Source: an uncultured Pirellula sp.
Lineage (GTDB): Bacteria; Planctomycetota; Planctomycetia; Pirellulales; Pirellulaceae
Length of the DNA stretch: 12,677 bases
Reading direction: 5' to 3'
Assembly (NCBI GenBank): GCA_903837255.1
Contig: CAILTZ010000637.1
Coordinates: 1 to 12,677, forward strand
Part shown: piece after piece, positions 7,559 through 12,677 of the stretch
How positions within the stretch are numbered: the stretch's first letter is position 1
How the letters are laid out: each line of letters starts with the position of its first letter
The notes under the pieces: generated by a model
Told to the model about the DNA's origin: nothing
What the model saw: only the letters and a program-made list of their open reading frames with translations
The model's database searches: none
Program-made: the position numbers and the translations under genes

Positions 7559-8620
7559 TCAAGGATGATTGACCGCGTCGATGAGTTGCCGGAGGCGTCC
7601 GAGATTTCGGCGATTGAAGTGGAAAGTCAATCGGGGGAGATCTGCAAGCTCTGGTTCACTGGCTTCCTCGGGCAACATGCCTACTTGCTCGATAGCCCCT
7701 GAGACAACGATGTCTGCGAATTCGAGATTGAGTTGTTCGAGTCGATCAGGACTCAGCCGACTCGTAAGCCTCATGACTAGCGATTCATCGACATACCGCA
7801 TGCTGTGATAGACGCGATAGAATTTCAGCACCTCGCGGACGGCTTCGTCATTGTTATCGGTCACTTTGTACAAGTGGACATCTTCGGAACTGATCCATTT
7901 GTCACCCAAGAGTTGTTCGCGAAAGAAACGCTCGACGTTCTTCCAGTAAGTCCCACCTGGCTCGTCGACAAGGACCATCGGCAAAAGGCTTTGCTTACCG
8001 GTTTGCAGGAGGGTGAGGACTTCAAAGGTTTCGTCGAGGGTTCCGAATCCGCCGGGGTAGCAGACCACGGCACTGCATTCCTTGACGAACATCAATTTGC
8101 GGGTGAAGAAGTACTTGAGCGTGACGAGTTTGGGATCACCAACGATGACTGGATTGGTCGACTGCTCGAATGGGAGCATGATATTGAGTCCCATCGAAAG
8201 ATCGCGACCGGCCCCTCGGTGGCCGGCTTCCATGATGCCGCCTCCGGCCCCGGTGATGACCATCCATCCGTGCTGTGCCATTCGCTTGGCAAACGACTCG
8301 GCTTGCTGGTAAGCCGGATGATCGGGCTTGGTGCGAGCCGAACCGAAGATGGTGACTTTTCGTCGCCTTTGGAACGGCTGAAAGACTTTGAAGGCGTATC
8401 GGAGTTCCCGCAAGGAGCGGGATAGGATTTTCAGGTCCCCACGAGAAACATCGCTTTGGGCGAGTTGCTCGACGGTTCGCCTCATCATCTCGATGAGGTC
8501 TTGGTTGGACAGGAGCGAAGCGGGTTCATCGGCCGGAGTCGACCTCTCCTTCTCAGTCTCCCCGAGCGCCTCGGGGAGAATGGACCTGAGAGTGGAGTCG
8601 GATGGTTTGTGTTCACCCAT
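7559..8620 (-). CDS. LOG-family protein (nucleotide 5'-monophosphate phosphoribohydrolase-like)
   Basis: A Rossmann-fold protein of the LOG / TIGR00730 family (often misannotated as lysine decarboxylase), whose characterised members split the N-glycosidic bond of nucleoside 5'-monophosphates, including cytokinin nucleotides. Within 353 residues, the core starts at VTIFGSART (~89-97). The signatures GAGGGIMEAGHRGA (~124-137) and PGGFGTLDE (189-197) contain the substrate-binding and catalytic Arg/Glu positions of the family. It is longer than the ~190-residue minimal LOG: about 85 residues precede the core, including an acidic linker and a helical stretch (DLIEMMRRTVEQLAQ), and a C-terminal extension of over 80 residues follows. 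The start ATG at 8620 lies 31 bp after the tig stop. The gene ends within 4 bp of a possible start of the hydrolase gene. Whether it acts on cytokinin-like or ordinary nucleotides cannot be told. Confidence 0.87.
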   Translation of the reverse strand: MGEHKPSDSTLRSILPEALGETEKERSTPADEPASLLSNQDLIEMMRRTVEQLAQSDVSRGDLKILSRSLRELRYAFKVFQPFQRRRKVTIFGSARTKPDHPAYQQAESFAKRMAQHGWMVITGAGGGIMEAGHRGAGRDLSMGLNIMLPFEQSTNPVIVGDPKLVTLKYFFTRKLMFVKECSAVVCYPGGFGTLDETFEVLTLLQTGKQSLLPMVLVDEPGGTYWKNVERFFREQLLGDKWISSEDVHLYKVTDNNDEAVREVLKFYRVYHSMRYVDESLVMRLTSRLSPDRLEQLNLEFADIVVSGAIEQVGMLPEEASEPELADLPRLTFHFNRRNLGRLRQLIDAVNHP

Positions 8621-8651
8621 GATCGTTTAGATCCAACCAGAGCATTGGCGA

Positions 8652-10124
8652 CTAGGTCGGCTTGATTGGGTTCTTATCGTCGGCGACATCTTCTGGCCGA
8701 TCATCGTACTTGGCCTCAGGAAGCGATTGCGAGACAGGAGCGACCATGAATTCAACTGCGAATTCTTTGGGCTCTTTCTTGAGGATCGATTCCCCTTGCT
8801 CGGTTTTCACTTGAGCCGCATCGACAATTCGATCGATAACGATCCGCTCGATGATTTGGTTGCGCAGTGCGTCCATTTGTCCGCTGCGATCGAGTTTCGC
8901 TCGAATTTGTCGAGTGGTCGCATCGCTTTGCTCGGCGATGAGTTTGATTTCCTCGTCGTATTGCTCTTCGGTTGGCTCGATCTTGAGATCTTCAGCGATT
9001 TTCTCGAGAACGAAGTGTTCGCGGAGGGCCTCCCGAGTGTGCTCTTCGATGTTCCGACGCATCGAGTTAACGACCGTGCGAATTTGATCATCTTCAAAAC
9101 CGTTTCGGCGCATTTCCAGAACGCGTCGTTGCAGTTCACGTTCGGCTTGGCGTCTGACGAGAATCGAGGGCAGTTCCCAATCGGCACCGGAGGTCAGTTG
9201 CTTGGTGATCTGTTCACGGAGGAGTTGGTTTTGGTGGTATTCGGCTTGACGCTTGAGTTCGCCTCGGACGAAATCCCGAAGTTCTTCGGTGTTATCAAAG
9301 CCGATTTGTTCGAGCACATTGCCACTGAGTGCGTCGACGTTGACGCGACGGATTTCGATGACCTTGAAGGTTGCGTCGACCTGCGTGCCACGCACAGCTT
9401 CGTTCAGAGACGTTTCGAGAACCTTGACGGTCGTCGAGATCTTGTCCCCTTCACTGGCGCCGGACATCAGCTCACCGAAGTTCTCGATAATGCAGTCGGC
9501 AAGGCTCAATTCAGGGCGGAGGGTGACGAGGACCTCGTCGAAGCCGCTGATTCGGCGTCCGTTTTGCGAGAATTCGGCTTCGAGCAGCAATCGATCTCCG
9601 AGGCTCGCTTCACCGTCCCACGGTTCGCCTGGAGTGACTCGTTGAAGGGTTCGCAGGAGTTGTGTTTCGACTTCTTCGTCGGTCAATGAAAATTCGGTTT
9701 TGGTGAGGTTGAGACCTTCCCACTTCGGGGAATCGAATTCGGGGCGGACTTCGATTCTGAATTCAAAAGTGAAGTCTCCGGTTTCTGGGAGGTCCACTGC
9801 GCCGTAGTCCATATCGGGTTCAGCGATCGGAGAGATATCACCGCCTTCGGTGATCTGCTGAAGGCTGTCCATGACCAAGCTGCTTTTGACTTGATCAGCT
9901 ACCGTTTTTTTGAATCGCGATTCGAGCAGTTTGCGAGGAATCTTGCCTTGGCGGAACCCAGGCAAATCGGCTCTTGGAGCGATCTCGCTGTAGGCTTCGC
10001 GGAAGTAGCGGTCGATTTCAGCACGGGGTACTGTCACGATGATATGCCGTTGGCAAGCAGCGGTTTTATCGATCTTGACCTTGAAATCTAACTTGCTTTT
10101 TACCTCGGTATCGACTGCAGACAT
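8652..10124 (-). CDS. tig: Trigger factor (ribosome-associated chaperone)
   Basis: Trigger factor binds the ribosome exit tunnel and shields nascent chains. The start is set at ATG 10124 (MSAVDTEVKSKLDF), because the frame further upstream runs into the tRNA-Gly gene; this gives 490 residues, longer than the ~430 usual. The ribosome-binding signature GFRQGKIP is at residues 56-63 with the following RKLLESRF. A long Glu/Arg-rich helical C-terminal domain (from ~residue 245) is as expected for the chaperone cradle. The middle FKBP-like section (~160-240) is present in outline, but the E. coli-like IPGFEDG segment is replaced by IIENFGELMSG, so prolyl isomerase activity is doubtful. The last ~50 residues are a charged tail. 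No clpP follows; LOG and hydrolase genes do. The leader has no strong Shine-Dalgarno sequence. tRNA-Gly lies 72 bp upstream on the same strand. Confidence 0.9.
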   Translation of the reverse strand: MSAVDTEVKSKLDFKVKIDKTAACQRHIIVTVPRAEIDRYFREAYSEIAPRADLPGFRQGKIPRKLLESRFKKTVADQVKSSLVMDSLQQITEGGDISPIAEPDMDYGAVDLPETGDFTFEFRIEVRPEFDSPKWEGLNLTKTEFSLTDEEVETQLLRTLQRVTPGEPWDGEASLGDRLLLEAEFSQNGRRISGFDEVLVTLRPELSLADCIIENFGELMSGASEGDKISTTVKVLETSLNEAVRGTQVDATFKVIEIRRVNVDALSGNVLEQIGFDNTEELRDFVRGELKRQAEYHQNQLLREQITKQLTSGADWELPSILVRRQAERELQRRVLEMRRNGFEDDQIRTVVNSMRRNIEEHTREALREHFVLEKIAEDLKIEPTEEQYDEEIKLIAEQSDATTRQIRAKLDRSGQMDALRNQIIERIVIDRIVDAAQVKTEQGESILKKEPKEFAVEFMVAPVSQSLPEAKYDDRPEDVADDKNPIKPT

Positions 10125-10196
10125 TCGTGGCTCGCGAAGCGAAAAAGGAGGGGTGACTAAAGGAAATAAAAAAAAGGGTTTTCTCAGGCAAACAAG

Positions 10197-10269
10197 AGCG
10201 GGTGATGGGATTCGAACCCACGACAACAACGTTGGCAACGTTGTGCTCTACCAACTGAGCTACACCCGC
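10197..10269 (-). tRNA. tRNA-Gly (anticodon GCC)
   Basis: The minus strand folds as a cloverleaf of 73 nt including the discriminator: acceptor GCGGGTG/CACCCGC, D arm GCTC..GAGC, anticodon stem CAACG/CGTTG around the loop TTGCCAA (anticodon GCC, reading GGC), T arm GTGGG TTCGAAT CCCAT and discriminator T as in bacterial tRNA-Gly. CCA is not encoded. An eight-base T-run on the same strand (10168-10175) lies between it and tig, without a convincing hairpin, so read-through into tig is possible. Confidence 0.96.
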
Positions 10270-10670
10270 ACGGAAAGTGCCTGACCAAAACCCTCTGGTC
10301 TATTTTTTGGAGTCGAGGAAGGTTCATTAGTGGCTTTTAGACCTCAATAAACCCTGCCGACTCGCGAAAAAATAACCGAAAGTGGCTTGCGGATCAAGCC
10401 TACTTTGGCTTTCGGCGATTTTTCTGGGTTTTGGGTTCTGGTTGCCCATCAGGTTGCCCATAAAAACCCCGGAAACACCCAAAAATCTGGCATTGCATCC
10501 TCCTGCAGTGGATCTTGATAAAGATCCCCGGCACCTCTGGGGGGTATCGCTAAGCGTCAAAATTTGCCTAGACGCAGCGGATCGTTTTTTGCTAATGGAT
10601 GGGGGGGCAACGAGGCGGTTTTATTCGAAACGGATGCTTTCTCAGGAACGGCTTTCTCAGGGAGTCTAAG
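10270..10670. other. ~400-bp stretch without a supported gene
   Basis: Short open frames exist on both strands here (for example 10327-10560 minus and 10382-10669 plus), but none has a ribosome binding site, recognisable domain or likely protein composition. The stretch holds two small tandem duplications, GGTTGCCCAT with a 12-bp period (10440-10463) and GCTTTCTCAGG with a 15-bp period (10636-10665). The second reaches the Shine-Dalgarno sequence of the next gene. It probably contains the promoters for tRNA-Gly (minus) and the secreted protein (plus). Confidence 0.5.
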
Positions 10671-11198
10671 ATGAATACTGCGTGGAAAAGCTGGTACATC
10701 AGCGGTTCTGGTTGTTGTTTACTGTTGGTTGCGATTGGCTTTCTAGACGTCCGAAACGCTTTGGCTCAGAGCGAGTTTGAGTCCAGCGACCAGCGGTCGG
10801 TGGGCCAGGTCGCATCGGTTTTCGAGCGGGATCCAGAGTGGTTGGAGTGGATTGCATCGAAGAACAAGAAAACGACGGCCAAGTCGAGCACGTCAAGTTG
10901 GGGATCGGGGAGTTTGGGATCCTGGTGGAGCGGCTCGACGTCGAGCAAACCTCGAAGTCCGATGAGTAGTTACCGGAGAGACAACAAGACGTCCTATCAA
11001 CGGTTTTCACAAGCATCCAAGCGGATGTGGAGCACGACGGCTTCATGGTTGGATCCCTATCCGGCCCCCAAGCCACAGTCGTCGATGCGTCCGGCCAAGA
11101 AGAGTTGGTATTCTTCCTGGACGGAGGGATGGGGTGGGGGCACCAAGAAGCCGACGCAATCGGTTTCTGACTTCATCGGCCAAGAGCATCCCAAGTAG
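10671..11198 (+). CDS. Small secreted Ser/Trp-rich hypothetical protein
   Basis: A 175-residue protein of no family I recognise. The ATG at 10671 has a strong GGGAG six bases upstream (10660-10664), which decides the start over an in-frame ATG at 10599. Residues 1-32 form a Sec signal peptide with a hydrophobic core CCLLLVAIGFLDV and an ALA cleavage site before QSEF; the CC in the core is followed by leucines, so a lipobox is unlikely. The mature part begins with a charged segment (VFERDPEWLEWIASKNKK), then becomes low-complexity and rich in Ser, Trp, Lys and Gly (SSWGSGSLGSWWSGSTSSK), with about ten Trp in 143 residues, and ends SVSDFIGQEHPK. The basic, Trp-rich composition would suit an envelope or DNA/polymer-contacting structural protein, but that is inference. 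It stands alone between two tRNA genes. Confidence 0.72.
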   Translation: MNTAWKSWYISGSGCCLLLVAIGFLDVRNALAQSEFESSDQRSVGQVASVFERDPEWLEWIASKNKKTTAKSSTSSWGSGSLGSWWSGSTSSKPRSPMSSYRRDNKTSYQRFSQASKRMWSTTASWLDPYPAPKPQSSMRPAKKSWYSSWTEGWGGGTKKPTQSVSDFIGQEHPK

Positions 11199-11263
11199 CT
11201 GGACATTTGGCCTGCGGTATTTTGATAGCGAGCGATCAGTTTTCGGTGATCTCAAAACAAGGC

Positions 11264-11292
11264 TTGCCATTGAGGGGCGGTACGTTTATTTT
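11264..11292 (+). promoter_or_regulatory. Candidate promoter of tRNA-Met
   Basis: TTGCCA (11264-11269) and TATTTT (11287-11292) are separated by 17 bp and end 15 bp before the tRNA, which fits a sigma-70-type promoter with a short leader. It follows the stop of the secreted protein gene by about 65 bp. Confidence 0.45.
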
Positions 11293-11307
11293 ATTCGTGG
11301 CATTTTT

Positions 11308-11381
11308 GGCGAAGTAGCTCAGTCGGTTAGAGCAACGGCTTCATAAGCCGTGTGTCGCCGGTTCGAGTCCGGCCTTCGCTA
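11308..11381 (+). tRNA. tRNA-Met (anticodon CAT)
   Basis: A 74-nt cloverleaf: acceptor GGCGAAG/CTTCGCT (G1-T72 wobble), D arm GCTC..GAGC, anticodon stem ACGGC/GCCGT around TTCATAA, a variable loop, T arm GCCGG TTCGAGT CCGGC and discriminator A. The shape fits elongator tRNA-Met; tRNA-Ile2 (lysidine-modified CAT) cannot be fully excluded from sequence alone. CCA is not encoded. A T-rich tail (TTTTCTCTTT) follows and may help termination. Confidence 0.93.
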
Positions 11382-11414
11382 TTTTCTCTTTGTGTGATTT
11401 TGCCTGTCGTTCGG

Positions 11415-11668
11415 CGTAGGGTGTGGTGAAGCGGTCGGCCAATCATTTACCAAGCCACCGATACACGCCAATCCACCCTCATCATTTCGCCCCAACGAGC
11501 CCATCGACCGCGCAACCCACCATCGAGCATGGGATCCTCTTGCGGCACCCCGCGCGCATGGTACGTTCCGCGGTCCGTTTGCGTGGCGACGTTTGCCGAG
11601 CGATCGTTGTGGTCGATGCGTTGGCGGTTGTTTGGGTGGTAACCCGGACCGCTTCACGAACCCTACGG
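11415..11668. repeat. REP-like complex repeat, left copy with inverted ends
   Basis: The 254-bp element starts with CGTAGGGT..GTGAAGCGGTC (11415-11436) and ends with its near reverse complement, GACCGCTTCACGAACCCTACG (the 21 bases of 11647-11667, of which 20 after the first G are written here without the final G in strict count). GTAG therefore faces inward from both ends (11416-11419 plus; 11663-11666 minus). Just inside the left end CGGTCGGC (11432-11439) pairs with GCCACCG (11454-11460) in a 7-bp stem with one bulged C. Confidence 0.8.
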
Positions 11669-11695
11669 AACCACCGCGTATCGAAAGCCACCCCG

Positions 11696-11813
11696 GCGCG
11701 CATGGTACGTTCCGCGGTCCTTTCGCGTGGCGACGTTTACCGAGCGATCGTTGTGGTCGATGCGTTGGCGGTTGTTTGGCGGGTGACCCGGACCGCTTCA
11801 CGAACCCTACGGA
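11696..11813. repeat. Duplicated 118-bp right-hand module of the REP-like repeat
   Basis: This segment repeats 11552-11669 at an offset of exactly 144 bp, with few mismatches, and both copies are preceded by CACCCCG. It includes the conserved GCGCGCATGGTACGTTCCGC start and the CCCTACGGA end, carrying CTAC (GTAG on the minus strand, 11807-11810). It lacks the left-hand part of the element. It ends 3 bp before the transposase stop codon. Confidence 0.85.
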
Positions 11814-11816
11814 GGA

Positions 11817-12365
11817 CTAGCCGAGCTCGATATTCGCGATGTGGGCGGGAACCGTGCTGCCCCAGCCCTCGTGGTAATGCCCCATTTTGATGTACTTGTG
11901 AATTGTCGAATAAGGCCAATCGGCGGGCCGGAGTCGATAGCCATGTTTGGTCGGGTTGTAATGGATGTAATCAAAATGGTTCTCAAGGTCCCGTGCATCC
12001 CGAATGCAATGTTCCCAGAATCGCCGCTGCCAAATACCTCGATTCCCATTTCGCTTTTGGGAATCGGTAACAGGAACCTCGTACCCTCCGCTCGCAAGCC
12101 ACGGTTCAGTGAATCCATCCTTGATTCGTTTGAGCCTCGTCGAAAAGTCCTTATCGCCTGAGGGTAAAGACCACAGGCAATGGAAATGGTCTGGCAACAG
12201 AACCGAGGCAATGTTGATAAAAGGCAATTCTTTTTGAATCTCCTGCCAGGATTCGCGAAGCAAATCAATGGCACCTTTTTGACCAAAAAACGGATATCGC
12301 CCATATGTATTAACAGTGAAAAAATAGGTTCCACCGGGTACGTAATATCGAAGATAATCCGACAT
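11817..12365 (-). CDS. REP-associated tyrosine transposase (RAYT, Y1/HUH family)
   Basis: A 182-residue single-strand DNA transposase/nuclease of the Y1_Tnp (IS200-like) superfamily, REP-associated branch. The start is ATG 12365, with GGTGGAG seven bases upstream; the in-frame TTG at 12371 would be too close to that site. Seen in order: GGTYFFTVNT (residues 11-20, first strand of the fold), the metal-binding HUH motif in LLPDHFHCLWSLP (His60 and His62), WQRRFWEHCIRD (112-123), typical of RAYTs, and the catalytic Tyr region YIHYNPTKHG (Tyr133 or Tyr136). Length is normal and no frameshift or stop is present, so it looks intact. In characterised RAYTs the protein cuts and rejoins ssDNA at GTAG next to REP hairpins. 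Here GTAG-bearing repeats flank the gene on both sides, which supports a cognate pair. It converges on tRNA-Met and the flanking repeats. Confidence 0.93.
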   Translation of the reverse strand: MSDYLRYYVPGGTYFFTVNTYGRYPFFGQKGAIDLLRESWQEIQKELPFINIASVLLPDHFHCLWSLPSGDKDFSTRLKRIKDGFTEPWLASGGYEVPVTDSQKRNGNRGIWQRRFWEHCIRDARDLENHFDYIHYNPTKHGYRLRPADWPYSTIHKYIKMGHYHEGWGSTVPAHIANIELG

Positions 12366-12432
12366 GTTCAATCTCCACCTTGAGTCATTGATCCATGTGT
12401 GTCTCCCGATTTTACCAATCCACTGCGATCAA

Positions 12433-12463
12433 CACCCTAATTTGGTAAGGATTTCGTAGGGTG
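12433..12463. repeat. Short inverted repeat at the right repeat boundary
   Basis: CACCCTA (12433-12439) is the reverse complement of TAGGGTG (12457-12463), with a 17-nt loop. The right arm is the start of the right repeat copy. It may be a terminal hairpin or part of a decayed repeat end upstream of the transposase gene. No equivalent is seen at the left copy. Confidence 0.45.
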
Positions 12464-12677
12464 CGGTGGAGCGGTCGGCCAATCATTTACCAAGCCACCG
12501 TCACCCGCCAATCCAACCTCATCATTACGCCCCAACGAGCCCATCGACCGCGCAACCCACCATCGAGCATGGGATCCTCGTGCGGCACCCCGGCGCGCAT
12601 GGTACGTTCCGCGGTCCGTTTGCGTGGCGACGTTTGCCGAGCGATCGTTGTGGTCGATGCGTTGGCGGTTGTTTGGG
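12455..12677. repeat. REP-like complex repeat, right copy (truncated by window edge)
   Basis: This is the direct copy of 11415-11636. The GTAG (12456-12459) and the bulged-stem arms CGGTCGGC (12472-12479) and GCCACCG (12494-12500) are unchanged from the left copy, as is the long block through CGAGCGATCGTTGTGGTCGA. Differences cluster between 12463 and 12530. The left copy has lost one G in the run CCCCGGCGCGC. Confidence 0.88.

Larger units (their letters stand above)
11415..12677. mobile_element. RAYT transposase with flanking REP/BIME-like repeats (right end beyond window)
   Basis: A transposase gene of the REP-associated tyrosine transposase class is bracketed by direct copies of the same complex repeat: 11415-11636 on the left matches 12455-12677 on the right with about eight substitutions and one indel (~96% identity by eye). 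Both copies begin CGTAGGGTG, containing GTAG, the tetranucleotide that in E. coli REP sequences lies at the foot of the hairpin recognised by the RAYT. The left side carries an extra module (11696-11813). The right copy is cut by the window edge. Whether the whole moves as a unit is unknown; RAYTs are mostly single-copy domesticated genes. Confidence 0.75.

Noticed and set aside
8727..9689. A 320-codon plus-strand open frame
   Set aside because: It is antisense to tig. The minus-strand protein has the trigger factor signature, so this frame is a shadow of its codon pattern.
10125..10238. Longer version of trigger factor starting at 10238
   Set aside because: It would run through the tRNA-Gly gene, and the extra N-terminus has no family similarity. 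ATG 10124 begins the conserved protein.
10283..10308. Hairpin GACCA..TGGTC followed by a T-run, resembling a plus-strand terminator
   Set aside because: The stem is only 5 bp, and no plus-strand gene ends upstream; the tRNA there is on the minus strand.
10327..10560. 77-codon minus-strand open frame
   Set aside because: No ribosome binding site, no recognisable domain and ordinary chance length; it lies in a region better explained as promoter/intergenic DNA.
10599..10670. Upstream in-frame start for the secreted protein
   Set aside because: The extra residues would place charged sequence before the signal peptide, while ATG 10671 has a strong GGGAG at ideal spacing.
11423..11890. Open frames within the repeat region (155 codons plus; 140 codons minus at 11379-11801)
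   Set aside because: Their apparent internal protein repeats simply mirror the 118-bp DNA module duplication. They lack ribosome binding sites and extend into the RAYT gene or the tRNA flank.

Overview
The window looks like a chromosomal segment of a planctomycete, probably of the Pirellulaceae (Rhodopirellula/Blastopirellula-like) type. This rests on the gene content: a DUF1501 protein with a twin-arginine leader, a secreted FG-GAP/VCBS repeat protein with a C-terminal sandwich domain, a long trigger factor, and a small secreted protein of no recognised family. Shine-Dalgarno signals are sparse. No taxonomic search was possible.

Positions 1-2027 (+ strand): the C-terminal part of lgt (prolipoprotein diacylglyceryl transferase, cut by the window edge, with a PDZ-like stretch inserted before the last conserved block), then a full-length Old Yellow Enzyme-family oxidoreductase. 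Two abutting short tandem arrays follow: a 10-bp unit three times across the oxidoreductase stop codon, and a 9-bp unit ten times up to the next gene.

Positions 2144-5457 (- strand): a two-gene unit for exported proteins, the DUF1501 protein followed by the VCBS protein. A divergent control region (5458-5749) carries two separate 16-bp-period tandem arrays. On the + strand it leads to an orphan sugar-type ABC permease (5750-6706), whose 3' end overlaps the next - strand gene by 53 bp.

Positions 6654-10269 (- strand): tRNA-Gly(GCC), trigger factor (tig), a LOG-family nucleotide phosphoribohydrolase and a monoacylglycerol-lipase-like hydrolase, closely packed in that order of transcription and possibly one operon.

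Positions 10270-11381: a ~400-bp stretch with no supported gene, a small secreted Ser/Trp-rich protein (+), and tRNA-Met(CAT) (+).

Positions 11415-12677: the most interesting part. A REP-associated tyrosine transposase (RAYT) gene lies between two direct copies, about 96% identical, of a complex repeat. The repeat has GTAG next to a bulged hairpin, inverted termini, and a 118-bp module duplicated on the left side. It is a strong candidate for a RAYT plus its cognate REP/BIME-type elements, placed 33 bp downstream of tRNA-Met. The right copy runs off the window.
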